NCBI GenBank assembly: GCA_948695535.1
Contig: CAPRTS010000003.1
Location: forward strand, 1-64,000
Source: an uncultured Eubacteriales bacterium
GTDB lineage: Bacteria; Bacillota; Clostridia; Christensenellales; UBA1242
Direction: 5' to 3'
Length of the DNA stretch: 64,000 nt
Shown here: positions 24,872 to 32,964 of the stretch, in pieces
How the letters are laid out: each line of letters begins with the position of its first letter
Numbering within the stretch: the stretch's first letter is position 1
Translations under genes and position numbers: made by a program
Notes under the pieces: model-generated
Told to the model about the DNA's origin: nothing
Database searches by the model: none
Seen by the model: the letters and a program-made list of their open reading frames with translations, nothing else

Positions 24872-26152
24872 ATGGTTCCGGTAGTGGTGGGGCGATCTAA
24901 GTCACAACGTAAAGTGCGTCGCAAAATGAAACAGCGACGTAAACAACGTCGCCTTGATATTCAAAAAATTGTTGTTAAAATACATAAAATTACCCCAAGA
25001 TATTGTGATTTAACGTTGCTTTTGGCAGTTTTGGGACTGACAACCTTTGGTATTTTTATGATTTATTCAGCATCACATTACAACGCTACGGTTTATTATG
25101 ATGACCCCTTTTATTACACAGTCAAACAGTTGATTGGTTTAGTAATGGGGGTAATTGGCATTGGTGTCATGTATTTTATTGATTACCATACTTGGCAAAA
25201 GTTGGCGTACTTGATTTTTGGAACGGCAGTATTATTGTTGGTGGTGGTTTTTATCCCCGGTATTGGTATCAACAAGTTAGGGGCAACTCGTTGGGTAGGC
25301 GTCGGTAGTTTTTCTTTACAACCCAGTGAAATCGCTAAATTTGCTTTCGTAATTTTTGCCGCCAAAATTTTTGCGTTGCAACCTAAGGTAAAGACCGTTA
25401 TGCAAGCAACCGGAACGGAAACGTCATCTATAAAAGTAACTGACCGCCTGCCAGCACCACGCTGGTGGCAAATTATCGCCGTATTGGCGGCGGGTGGTCT
25501 ACTGTGTTTGTTGATCATCTTAGAACCAAATATGTCGATTACCATGACCGTAGGCATTATCATGTTGGTGGTGTTGTTCTTGTGTGGCGTGCGGTTAAAG
25601 ACTTTGGCGTTAATTCTGTTACCGGCTTTGGCTGCTGTGGCCGTGATGTTAGTGGCAGAACCATACCGGTTGAAACGTCTGTCGGCGTTCATCGACCCGT
25701 GGGCCAATCCCAAAGGGGAAGGTTTCCAGTTGATTCAAAGTCTTTATGGCATCGCTAATGGCGGTTTTTGGGGCGTGGGGTATGGTAACAGTGTGCAAAA
25801 AAATATGTTTTTGCCGTTCGCGGAAAGCGACTTTATCTTTGCCATTATTGCGGAAGAATTCGGTTTAATTGGTTGCTTGGGGTTGTTTGCGGTGTTCGGT
25901 TTGATTATTTATAAAATTTTCCGCATTGGTACGCAGTGCCGTGACTATTTTGGTCGCTATTTGTGTTTCGGCATTGGTACAGTCATCATGGTGCAAGCGG
26001 GGTTGAACTTCGCAGTATCGACCGGTTGCATTCCGCCGACGGGGTTGCCATTACCGTTTATTTCGTTCGGTGGCACCAGTTTATTGGTGTTCATGATGGC
26101 GATTGGCATCGTGCTAAATGTAGACAAGCAAAACAAAAAGATGCTATCCTAA
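24872..26152 (+). CDS. ftsW: FtsW/RodA-family peptidoglycan polymerase
   Basis: SEDS proteins polymerise lipid II glycan strands; FtsW acts at the septum. The 426-residue product has a strongly basic N-terminus of about 45 residues, then about ten membrane spans with the family motifs GATRWVGVGSFSLQPSEIAKF near 145-165 (in two parts), FAESDFIFAIIAEEFG and PPTGLPLPFISFGGTSLL near 390. The last motif and the pairing with division genes elsewhere in the window favour FtsW over RodA or SpoVE, but the three are not separable by eye. It follows priA by eight bases. Confidence 0.88.
   Translation: MVPVVVGRSKSQRKVRRKMKQRRKQRRLDIQKIVVKIHKITPRYCDLTLLLAVLGLTTFGIFMIYSASHYNATVYYDDPFYYTVKQLIGLVMGVIGIGVMYFIDYHTWQKLAYLIFGTAVLLLVVVFIPGIGINKLGATRWVGVGSFSLQPSEIAKFAFVIFAAKIFALQPKVKTVMQATGTETSSIKVTDRLPAPRWWQIIAVLAAGGLLCLLIILEPNMSITMTVGIIMLVVLFLCGVRLKTLALILLPALAAVAVMLVAEPYRLKRLSAFIDPWANPKGEGFQLIQSLYGIANGGFWGVGYGNSVQKNMFLPFAESDFIFAIIAEEFGLIGCLGLFAVFGLIIYKIFRIGTQCRDYFGRYLCFGIGTVIMVQAGLNFAVSTGCIPPTGLPLPFISFGGTSLLVFMMAIGIVLNVDKQNKKMLS
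26121..26150 (+). promoter_or_regulatory. Promoter inside the ftsW end, leaderless type
   Basis: TAGACA (26121-26126), 18 bases and TATCCT (26145-26150), all within the last codons of ftsW. The next ATG (26156) is five bases downstream. Confidence 0.45.
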
Positions 26153-26155
26153 GGC

Positions 26156-26707
26156 ATGCCTTCACAAATTACGCATTTAGCGATTGCCAAACACTACTTG
26201 GCTTTGCACCCGCACCAAATTAAAGACGTGCAACGTTTTCTGGACGGCAGTGTCTTACCCGATTTGACGCCCGATAAGGCTGCCAGTCACTGTGGGGTAC
26301 GCACCGAAAAGTACGACATCGTTAAACGCAATCGCGAAAAGGTTAACCCCGAATTGTACCGCACAACACACGCGATGAATGACGATTTTAATAAAGGCTG
26401 GTATTTACATTTATTGACCGATGACCAGTATTATAATTACTTTTTGCGGTCATATTTTGCCGGTGTCGATATGCAACAAGCGTCGATTGATATGTACGAA
26501 ACTACGCAACGCGATAATGCGCATTTAATTGCTAAGTACGGCGTTGGTTATGCGGATACGACCGTCGCCCAAGCGTTAATTGACATCAATTTGGCCTACG
26601 ACCATGAGCATCACCAACGTTACGGTTATGATTATCAGTTCACGATCCCGTATACGTTGGCGGAGCTGGACGCGTTTGTTGAGCAAATGGCTACCAAGCT
26701 GGTTTAA
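26156..26707 (+). CDS. Possible zinc-dependent phospholipase C-like protein
   Basis: The 183-residue helical protein begins MPSQITHLAIAKHYL and contains FLDGSVLPDLTPDKAASHCG near residue 30-50 and GWYLHLLTDDQYYNYF near 80. The order of His, PD, SH and HxxxD motifs resembles the zinc-dependent phospholipase C/S1-P1 nuclease fold found in many Clostridia. There is no signal peptide, unlike secreted phospholipases, so the substrate may be intracellular. It ends tail to tail with def, overlapping by four bases. The family call is tentative. Confidence 0.5.
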   Translation: MPSQITHLAIAKHYLALHPHQIKDVQRFLDGSVLPDLTPDKAASHCGVRTEKYDIVKRNREKVNPELYRTTHAMNDDFNKGWYLHLLTDDQYYNYFLRSYFAGVDMQQASIDMYETTQRDNAHLIAKYGVGYADTTVAQALIDINLAYDHEHHQRYGYDYQFTIPYTLAELDAFVEQMATKLV

Positions 26708-27147
26708 TTTTGTAATTTATCAATAAAAAGAATTCCGTCCATGTGGTCCATTTCGTGACCGCAACAAACAGCATCGCGACCGTGAAAAGTTTGGGTGTGA
26801 GACTTGCCGTCGCGGTCTTGGTAGTCGATGGTTACTAAGTGTGGGCGGCGAACCCGACCGCTAATTCCCGGGCAGGACAGACAGCCTTCGCTGGACACGC
26901 GCGGATTTTTTGCTGTCTTGATTACCGGGTTGATAATTTCTACAATGCCGAATTCGTCAGTTAGTAGTACGGCCATGCGGTATAATACACCGACTTGGAC
27001 GGCGGCGATGCCTACGCCATTGGCGTGCAACATAGTTTCTTGCATATCGTCCAATAAAGTATGTAAACGGGGTGAAAAATCCGTAACCAGTTTGCTGTGT
27101 TTGCGGAGTAGTGGGTCGCCTTCTTTAATAATCGTTAATCTTGCCAT
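26704..27147 (-). CDS. def: Peptide deformylase
   Basis: The enzyme removes the N-formyl group from nascent proteins. The 147-residue product shows the three motifs GVGIAAVQVG (usual form GxGLAAPQVG), EGCLSCPG and HEMDHMDG, which supply the metal ligands Cys, His and His and the catalytic Glu. The start at 27147 is fixed by a TTGTCA-17-TATAAT promoter ending seven bases upstream, giving a leaderless mRNA. fmt, its partner in formyl-Met metabolism, lies divergent and is leaderless too. Confidence 0.95.
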   Translation of the reverse strand: MARLTIIKEGDPLLRKHSKLVTDFSPRLHTLLDDMQETMLHANGVGIAAVQVGVLYRMAVLLTDEFGIVEIINPVIKTAKNPRVSSEGCLSCPGISGRVRRPHLVTIDYQDRDGKSHTQTFHGRDAVCCGHEMDHMDGILFIDKLQN

Positions 27148-27154
27148 CGTTATT

Positions 27155-27183
27155 ATTATAACACCAGATGTGGTGTCTGACAA
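27155..27183 (-). promoter_or_regulatory. def promoter with palindrome in the spacer
   Basis: On the minus strand TTGTCA (27183-27178), 17 bases and TATAAT (27160-27155), then seven bases to the ATG. The spacer holds a perfect inverted repeat ACACCA-GATG-TGGTGT (27161-27176), a likely repressor or activator site. Confidence 0.7.
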
Positions 27184-27241
27184 TTAAAAAATAAATATAT
27201 ATAGTATTTATTATGATAATAATAAATACAAGATATAGTTT

Positions 27242-27270
27242 TTGCCGAGTTGGGGGTAAAGTGTTATAAT
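27242..27270 (+). promoter_or_regulatory. fmt promoter, leaderless type
   Basis: TTGCCG (27242-27247), 17 bases and TATAAT (27265-27270); the fmt ATG at 27278 follows after seven bases. Confidence 0.7.
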
Positions 27271-27277
27271 TATAAAT

Positions 27278-28195
27278 ATGAAGATTGTTTTTATGGGGAC
27301 GCCGCAATTTGCTGCCGACGTGTTGGCGGGGATTTTGTCGCACCATGAAGTGGTTGGCGTGGTGACGCAACCCGACGCGGCGGTAGGTCGTGGTCAACAG
27401 GTGCAATTTAATCCCGTGAAGCGGTTAGCGCTGGCGAACGGTATTCCGGTTCTGCAACCGCCTAAAATCAGTTTGGATTTGGAACCGTTATTGGCTTGGC
27501 AACCCGAAATTATTGTGACCTGTGCTTTTGGTCAAATTTTACGCCAAAATGTTTTGGACGCGGCGCCACACGGGGTAATTAACGTTCACGGCAGTTTATT
27601 GCCACGCTACCGTGGGGCGGCCCCAATCCAGTGGGCGGTGATTAACGGTGAAACGACCACGGGCATCACCATTGCGCAAACCGAGTTGGGGTTAGACTGT
27701 GGGGCGATTATTCAGCAAGTTACTACACCAATTGCCCCCAAAGAAACCGCGGGCGATTTGTTTGCCCGGTTACCCAGTATCGCTATTGAGGCTTTATTAA
27801 CCGCGTTGGACGCCATCGCGCACGGCACGGCAACCTTTACCCCGCAAGACGACCGTCAAGCCACCAACGCCCCGATGTTGAACAAGACTATGGCCAAAAT
27901 TGATTGGCACCAAGACGCGACTAAGATCGCTAATTTGGTGCGCGGTTTGAACCCGTGGCCAGTAGCGTACTTTAATTTGGCTGGTGCGTCCGTAAAAGTT
28001 TACGCAGCAACGGCAGTAGATGGTAATGCTATCGCCGGAACGGTGGTAAATTGTGACCCGAAAAACGGCTTGGTGATTGGTTGTGGTCGTGGTTGTTTGC
28101 GTATTGACCAATTACAATTAGCGGGTAAAAAGGTTACCACTGGGGCGGCCTTTTGTAACGGTCGTGACCTTAAAAACGTGAAAATTGACGGGTAG
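27278..28195 (+). CDS. fmt: Methionyl-tRNA formyltransferase
   Basis: Fmt formylates initiator Met-tRNA. The 305-residue product has the formyltransferase domain (1-205: VFMGTPQFAADVL, VVTQPDAAVGRGQ, the NVHGSLLPRYRGAAPIQWA signature with catalytic Asn and His, and GITIAQTELGLDCGAII). An OB-like C-terminal domain follows. No ribosome binding site precedes the ATG. The next gene starts at or just after its stop codon, so the P-loop kinase gene is in the same unit. Confidence 0.96.
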   Translation: MKIVFMGTPQFAADVLAGILSHHEVVGVVTQPDAAVGRGQQVQFNPVKRLALANGIPVLQPPKISLDLEPLLAWQPEIIVTCAFGQILRQNVLDAAPHGVINVHGSLLPRYRGAAPIQWAVINGETTTGITIAQTELGLDCGAIIQQVTTPIAPKETAGDLFARLPSIAIEALLTALDAIAHGTATFTPQDDRQATNAPMLNKTMAKIDWHQDATKIANLVRGLNPWPVAYFNLAGASVKVYAATAVDGNAIAGTVVNCDPKNGLVIGCGRGCLRIDQLQLAGKKVTTGAAFCNGRDLKNVKIDG

Positions 28196-28203
28196 TGGAA
28201 AAT

Positions 28204-28692
28204 ATGGGCAAAGTAATTCTAATTTGTGGAAAAATTGCCTGTGGTAAAACATACTATGCCAATAATCTGGCGCAAAAAGTAAAAGCCATAATTTTATCTT
28301 GTGACGAAGTTACTAGCAGGTTATTTGCTAACAATTTAGGTTACAAACACAACCTTATGTCGAAAAATATTCAGCAATACTTGCTTAAAAAATCTGTGGA
28401 GTTAGTCAAATTAGACTGTAACGTTATTTTAGATTGGGGATTTTGGACAGCCGAAGATCGGCAATACTTGCGTAAATTTTATCGGTCGCAAGATATAGCC
28501 TGTGAATGGCATTATCTGGCGATTGATGAACGTTCGTGGCGAAAAAACATTGAAGAACGTAACCAGCAGGTTTTGGCGGGTAATGGTGGTTCCGCATTCT
28601 ATGTCGATGACGGACTGATGAAAAAATTATTGTCCCAATGGAAAACTCCCTGCCAAGACGAAATTGATGTGTGGTATACCGTTAAACGGTAA
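28204..28692 (+). CDS. P-loop kinase-like ATPase
   Basis: The product of about 162 residues begins with a Walker A loop, LICGKIACGKTYYAN. It shows LILSCDEV-type and VILDWGFWTAEDRQYLRKFY segments typical of small AAA/zeta-toxin-like or nucleotide-kinase-like P-loop proteins that phosphorylate small molecules. The substrate is unknown. A GTG at 28195 overlapping the fmt stop would add three residues; the ATG at 28204 with GTGGA upstream is preferred but not certain. It ends two bases from the convergent DUF3781 gene. Confidence 0.7.
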   Translation: MGKVILICGKIACGKTYYANNLAQKVKAIILSCDEVTSRLFANNLGYKHNLMSKNIQQYLLKKSVELVKLDCNVILDWGFWTAEDRQYLRKFYRSQDIACEWHYLAIDERSWRKNIEERNQQVLAGNGGSAFYVDDGLMKKLLSQWKTPCQDEIDVWYTVKR

Positions 28693-28693
28693 A

Positions 28694-28939
28694 CTATTTC
28701 CTAAGGTGGGCGGTAATGATGGTGAAACAGCTGGCGTTAATCGTGATGATAATTTGGTCGCTGGCACAATACCAATTTTTGCCTTGGTGTGAAATTTTGC
28801 AGCGCGGATTTAGGATTTGGTCATGACAAAATTTCACCACGTCGTTGGTAGCTAGGTTAAGATTATTTTTAATTCTTGCCGCGCCCATAGGGGTAGTGTG
28901 CAAGCGGTCAAGGTTGGCGAATAACGTCGCTTCATTCAT
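28694..28939 (-). CDS. DUF3781 family protein
   Basis: This 81-residue protein matches my recollection of the DUF3781 pattern: LHTTPMGAARIKNNLNL at the N-terminus, a central GKNWYCAS and a final IITINASCFTIITAHL strand. The family is widespread in Firmicutes with no known function. It overlaps the upstream protease gene by eight bases, so the two are translated together. Confidence 0.7.
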   Translation of the reverse strand: MNEATLFANLDRLHTTPMGAARIKNNLNLATNDVVKFCHDQILNPRCKISHQGKNWYCASDQIIITINASCFTIITAHLRK

Positions 28940-29762
28940 TTGCTAAACAACCTTTTTCGGTCTTATGGGCAAAATGTCGCCACAAGAGAAAAACAGCAAT
29001 TGCCGAGTAGGTTACGGCAACCGTGATGATGGTGGGTGTGGTAAAGACGGCGGGTGAGACAAAGCAAAAGGCGATACTGCAACAATCGACTAAGAGATGG
29101 GTAGTAACCGCTAGCCACAGATTGTTGGATCTTTTGTAAATTACACCTAAGATTATACCTAAGGCAATTGTCCAAATAATGCGGCACACGATGGTGAGTG
29201 CGTTTTGCCCAAGCATGCCGAAAATATGACCCAACCCAAATAATAATGAAGCAATAATAATCGCCAGCAACGTGGCGTGTTTGGTTTTGTGAGCAATTCT
29301 TTCAATGATATTCAGTAACAAGGCGCGCACGTACAATTCTTCAATAACACTAACGCCGATGTAATATACTAAGCCTTCGACAATGATTTTTTCTGCTGAC
29401 GGGGTGTAGTTGAAGTGACCAATTAAACCTAACGAAAAAACCAGTGCCGAAACGGTAATTAGCATTATCATTGGTAATAAAAAGGTACGCCAGCCACTCC
29501 GGAAATTGGTTAGCCCCATGGCTTTGAAAAGATTGGGACATAGGTAGCGCAGGGCAATTAAACTGCCGGTAATGACTAACCATTGGTTGATCATAATGGT
29601 GAAAATAATGGGGGTGATATCGGTTACGTTAATATTGACAAATAGCACAGCCGGGAAAGCGGTAATGTCCATTATGGTCATGCACACGCAAATAATACTG
29701 GCCCAAATCACTTCTTTGGTGGGAATTAGCGGTTTTTCTGGCCCTTTTGGCGTATGATTCAT
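28932..29762 (-). CDS. CPBP-family intramembrane metalloprotease
   Basis: The 276-residue polytopic protein has about eight spans and the CPBP (CAAX protease/bacteriocin-processing) motifs: IEELYVRALLL near residue 140 (EExxxR), FGLGHIFG near 175 (FxxxH) and THLLVDCC near 220 (HxxxD/N). The family cleaves substrates in the membrane; bacterial targets are mostly unknown, with some linked to bacteriocin maturation or immunity. No bacteriocin gene is visible. It is co-translated with the DUF3781 gene. Confidence 0.85.
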   Translation of the reverse strand: MNHTPKGPEKPLIPTKEVIWASIICVCMTIMDITAFPAVLFVNINVTDITPIIFTIMINQWLVITGSLIALRYLCPNLFKAMGLTNFRSGWRTFLLPMIMLITVSALVFSLGLIGHFNYTPSAEKIIVEGLVYYIGVSVIEELYVRALLLNIIERIAHKTKHATLLAIIIASLLFGLGHIFGMLGQNALTIVCRIIWTIALGIILGVIYKRSNNLWLAVTTHLLVDCCSIAFCFVSPAVFTTPTIITVAVTYSAIAVFLLWRHFAHKTEKGCLANE

Positions 29763-29828
29763 GATTGTAATAATTTAACCCGTAAACCAATGTCCGACAA
29801 GTATTTTATGGTCGGCACGCTAATTACC

Positions 29829-29857
29829 TTGCGAATTGGGGTGTTTATTGGTACAAT
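29829..29857 (+). promoter_or_regulatory. rlmN promoter, nearly leaderless
   Basis: TTGCGA (29829-29834), 17 bases and TACAAT (29852-29857). The ATG at 29867 leaves a leader of about three bases. Confidence 0.65.
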
Positions 29858-29866
29858 AGACCCAAG

Positions 29867-30943
29867 ATGCAGTATTTGTACGATTTGAACTTAGCGGAAT
29901 TGCAACAAGCCTTGATTGCGCACGGGGTACCGAAATTTCACGCGGGGCAAATCTTTACCGCGTTACACCAAGGTGTGGCGGTCGACGATATTACCAATAT
30001 CAGTAAGGACTTGCGCGCGTGGTTAAAGCAAAATTACCGTTGCGACTTGCCAACCATAGTGACGGAAAAGCGGTCGGTTGATGGGACAAAAAAGTACCTT
30101 TTGTCGTACCAAGACGGTGAACGTACGGATTTAATCGAGTGTGTTTTTTTGACCCAAAATTATGGTAATACGGTTTGTGTGTCGACGCAGGTTGGTTGCC
30201 GTATGGGGTGCCAATTTTGCGCCAGTGGTAAAAACGGGTTAGTGCGTAACTTATCGGCCGGCGAAATTTTGGCGGAAGTCATTTTGGTGAATAAATTAAA
30301 CGCTACCGATAAGGTTCGAGGCGTAACCAACATAGTGTTGATGGGGTCGGGTGAGCCGTTAGACAACTTTGACAATGTGATGCGTTTCTTGGCGTTGGTT
30401 ACCAGTGCGGACGGCATCAATATCAGCGCCCGTAATATCAGTTTATCGACTTCGGGGTTGGTACCACAAATTAAAAAGTTTGCCGACTTGGGTACCCAAG
30501 TTAATTTGTGTATTTCATTACATGCCCCCAACGACGTTTTGCGCCAGCAAATTATGCCAATTGCCAAGCGGTATAGCGTGGCAGAAATAATTGATGCCGC
30601 GAAATATTTTTTTCAAAAAACTCACCGGCGGGTAATCTTTGAGTATTCCTTAATGCTGAAAGACGGCGTTCCGTTCAACTGTAACGTAGCGCAAGCCCGC
30701 GAATTAGCCAATTTAGTGCGTGGTTTTCCCGCCCATATCAATTTGATTAACCTTAATCCGTTGCGGTTTGCGCCCGGGGCGGTCTTAACGCCACCCAGTC
30801 GTCCCGTCGCGATGGCTTTTATGGACGCAGTAATCAAAAGTGGGGTTTCGTGCACGATGCGAAAAAACAAAGGTGATGATATCGACGGGGCGTGTGGGCA
30901 ATTACGCCTGCAACATTTGGCTAATTTACCAAGTCAAAGTTAA
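29867..30943 (+). CDS. rlmN: 23S rRNA/tRNA adenine C2-methyltransferase RlmN
   Basis: This radical-SAM enzyme methylates A2503 of 23S rRNA and A37 of some tRNAs. The 358-residue product has the cluster motif CRMGCQFC (Cys111, Cys115, Cys118), SAM-binding GSGEPLDNF near residue 165 and the C-terminal cysteine of the methyl-cysteine mechanism in GVSCTMRKNKG (near 327). The N-terminal HhH-like domain covers residues 1-90. A Cfr resistance variant is less likely given the GDDIDGACGQL ending typical of RlmN. The 3' end overlaps the convergent ZIP gene by 18 bases. Confidence 0.96.
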   Translation: MQYLYDLNLAELQQALIAHGVPKFHAGQIFTALHQGVAVDDITNISKDLRAWLKQNYRCDLPTIVTEKRSVDGTKKYLLSYQDGERTDLIECVFLTQNYGNTVCVSTQVGCRMGCQFCASGKNGLVRNLSAGEILAEVILVNKLNATDKVRGVTNIVLMGSGEPLDNFDNVMRFLALVTSADGINISARNISLSTSGLVPQIKKFADLGTQVNLCISLHAPNDVLRQQIMPIAKRYSVAEIIDAAKYFFQKTHRRVIFEYSLMLKDGVPFNCNVAQARELANLVRGFPAHINLINLNPLRFAPGAVLTPPSRPVAMAFMDAVIKSGVSCTMRKNKGDDIDGACGQLRLQHLANLPSQS

Positions 30944-31717
30944 GTCCATAATCATCATGACCACAAAACCAACCGTAAAGCCGAGCGTACTCCAACTGCG
31001 GTTTTCTTTGGCAATGTCAGGAATCAGTTCCCCAATTACGACCGTCAGCATGGCGCCCGCGGCGAAAGTTAATAAGAACGGTAAGATACTGCGTACCGCC
31101 ATGGTAATGAAAAAACCAATCACGGCGGCAATGGGTTCGACGATGCCACTGGCTTGGCCTAAAAAGAACGCTTTGCTTTTTTTCATGCCGTCACGGTAAA
31201 GTGGTACCGATACGGCTAGGCCGTCAGGAAAATTTTGGATACCGATCCCGACCGCTATCATGATTGCCGTTAATAAATTACTGCCGGCCAGACCCATAGC
31301 GAAACTGCTGAACCCGACACCAATAGCTAAGCCTTCGGGAATATTGTGCAGGGTAACAGTGCTGAAAAGCAGTATACTACGTTTTTTATCGTCGGCGTGG
31401 GGTAATTTTCGGTCTAAAATCAGGGAAGTTAGTGTGATGAATAAACCACCTACCAAAAAACCAAGGCTGGGTAAAAGCCACGATAGGTTTGGCCAAAGTT
31501 CGTTTGCTAAGTCGATTGCGGGCAAAGTAAGTGACCACAAAGCCGCCGCCACCATAATACCGGCACTAACACCTAACATGATGTCAAGAGCTCGTTTATT
31601 GATGTCTTTATCTTTGAAACAAAAAACAACTGCCGCCCCCAGTACGGTGGCTAGCCAAGCAAAAAGTGCCGCCAGTAGCAGGAGAACAACGGGTGGAATT
31701 TGTGCCAAATTGTCCAT
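30926..31717 (-). CDS. ZIP-family metal transporter
   Basis: The 263-residue membrane protein has about eight spans and the ZIP metal-binding helices: HNIPEGLAIGVGF near residue 120 (HNxPEG) and QNFPDGLAV near 150, with GIVEP in the next span. ZIP proteins import zinc, iron or manganese. The GufA-like length fits bacterial members. The start MDNLAQ at 31717 is preferred because TAAGAT lies seven bases upstream, though no convincing -35 is present. Its coding end overlaps rlmN. Confidence 0.9.
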   Translation of the reverse strand: MDNLAQIPPVVLLLLAALFAWLATVLGAAVVFCFKDKDINKRALDIMLGVSAGIMVAAALWSLTLPAIDLANELWPNLSWLLPSLGFLVGGLFITLTSLILDRKLPHADDKKRSILLFSTVTLHNIPEGLAIGVGFSSFAMGLAGSNLLTAIMIAVGIGIQNFPDGLAVSVPLYRDGMKKSKAFFLGQASGIVEPIAAVIGFFITMAVRSILPFLLTFAAGAMLTVVIGELIPDIAKENRSWSTLGFTVGFVVMMIMDLTLTW

Positions 31718-31764
31718 TATCTTTATCTTATGTTGGAAAATCACTTTCTGTTTATTGGCATGGT

Positions 31765-31786
31765 ATGCTATAATCCTCTAGGAGGG
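31765..31786 (+). promoter_or_regulatory. Extended -10 promoter with strong ribosome binding site
   Basis: TGCTATAAT (TATAAT at 31769-31774) is an extended -10 without a clear -35. AGGAGGG (31780-31786) follows directly. This is the contrasting, leadered design, with a leader of about ten bases. Confidence 0.55.
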
Positions 31787-31790
31787 TAAA

Positions 31791-32390
31791 ATGCAAGTTT
31801 CAATCTCAATAGAACCATATCTAGGGTTAGATATGTCGATATTAACCCAATATCTTGATAAAATTGTTCGGTTAAAGACTACACAGTTACCAAATTTAAG
31901 TATTCATTTTGATTATTTCAAGCCAAACGAAACCGTTTTGAATTTACTGAGTAATTACGCTGACCGCATTGATATTTATGTCCATTTAATGGCACCAATG
32001 CCACTGGGTAATCAAAATTTTAAAGTAGTTTCTTTGGATGCAACACAGTATCCCGCGTATGGTGACGAACGACAAGGTATTGTCTTTGACTTGGGGTGTG
32101 ACGTGTATGGGTACGAAGATCTAATTCGTGCTACCAAATATATTACTATTATGACGGTTAAGTGTGGTAAATCGGGTCAAAGTTTTAATGAATCGGCGTT
32201 GGCTTTGGTCCCGAAAATTCGGGCTTTGAATCCGCGAGCGGTCATCACTGTCGATGGGGGTGTTAACGAAACTAACATATCTTTATTAAAAAAAACTGGT
32301 GTGGATATTGTAGTAGTTGGCAATTATGCCCGTAAAGCCTACGAAACCGGAACTTTGGCAATTTCATTAAATAGGTTGTTGCGTGATTAA
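31791..32390 (+). CDS. Divergent ribulose-phosphate 3-epimerase-like TIM barrel
   Basis: The 199-residue product resembles Rpe: LSIHFDYFKP near residue 37 (family LHxDvMDG), DIYVHLMAPMP (family DvHLMv), TIMTVKCGKSGQSFNESALA (family MtVnPGfgGQ) and ITVDGGVNETNI. The metal-binding His, Asp and His are present, but the 'MDG' and 'PGFGG' loops are altered and the N-terminal strand is unusual. It may have changed substrate. It precedes rpmB-Asp23-DAK2; in Bacillus rpe also sits next to this cluster, which supports an Rpe origin. Confidence 0.65.
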   Translation: MQVSISIEPYLGLDMSILTQYLDKIVRLKTTQLPNLSIHFDYFKPNETVLNLLSNYADRIDIYVHLMAPMPLGNQNFKVVSLDATQYPAYGDERQGIVFDLGCDVYGYEDLIRATKYITIMTVKCGKSGQSFNESALALVPKIRALNPRAVITVDGGVNETNISLLKKTGVDIVVVGNYARKAYETGTLAISLNRLLRD

Positions 32391-32407
32391 ATTTACTGTG
32401 TTATAAT
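32379..32407 (+). promoter_or_regulatory. rpmB promoter, leaderless type
   Basis: TTGCGT (32379-32384), 17 bases and TATAAT (32402-32407). The ATG at 32415 is seven bases downstream. The -35 lies in the end of the preceding gene. Confidence 0.65.
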
Positions 32408-32414
32408 CAAAGTT

Positions 32415-32603
32415 ATGAGCAGAGTATGTGATTTGTGTGGAAAAGACAAACTGGCGGGTAACACTGTGTCGCACAGTAACCGTCGCGCACCGAAAAAAAG
32501 TGTGCCTAACTTACAAAAGGAAACTATCGTTTGTGACGATGGGGCAAAAGTGACTTTGAAAGTTTGCACTAAGTGCAAAAAAACCTTAAATAAAATCGGG
32601 TGA
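32415..32603 (+). CDS. rpmB: 50S ribosomal protein L28
   Basis: L28 lies near the L1 stalk and E site of the large subunit. The 62-residue product has a zinc-type N-terminus (RVCDLCGKD), the NTVSHSNRRAPKKSVPNLQ core and a second cysteine pair (CTKCKKTL). This is the C+ form, implying zinc binding. The message is predicted to be leaderless even though r-protein genes are usually well leadered. Confidence 0.95.
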   Translation: MSRVCDLCGKDKLAGNTVSHSNRRAPKKSVPNLQKETIVCDDGAKVTLKVCTKCKKTLNKIG

Positions 32604-32609
32604 TGCTTG

Positions 32610-32951
32610 ATGGCAATCAGTACCTCTAATTTATACGGCAATATCGCTATTTCGCGTAAGGCAATCCGTTCCGTTGCGGGGATTGCGGCTTTGGAATGTT
32701 ATGGCGTATGGGGTGTCGGTAATAAACGTGTGGTGCGTAATGCTGCCAGTGAATTTCGCATTAAAAATGGTGTTCGGGTTTGGGTCGGCAAAAACAAAGT
32801 TGGTATTTATATTGACTTGCTTTTGTGTTTCGGTGTGCCAATCGACGCTATTATTACCTCGGTTCGTAACGCAATTAAATATAAAGTGGAAAATTTCAGC
32901 GGAATGGAAGTGCTTTTCGTTGATATTCGCGTAATGGGGATTCGTAAATAA
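32610..32951 (+). CDS. Asp23/Gls24 family protein
   Basis: The 113-residue product is a single Asp23/Gls24 (DUF322) domain: YGNIAISRKAIRSVAGIAAL, a central VGIYIDLLLCFGVPID strand pair and final VLFVDIRVMGI. Members are small cytoplasmic or membrane-associated proteins linked to envelope stress, and the YloU subgroup sits next to the DAK2 gene as here. The ATG at 32610 follows the rpmB stop by six bases. Confidence 0.88.
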   Translation: MAISTSNLYGNIAISRKAIRSVAGIAALECYGVWGVGNKRVVRNAASEFRIKNGVRVWVGKNKVGIYIDLLLCFGVPIDAIITSVRNAIKYKVENFSGMEVLFVDIRVMGIRK

Positions 32952-32964
32952 AAGGAAAATTAAA

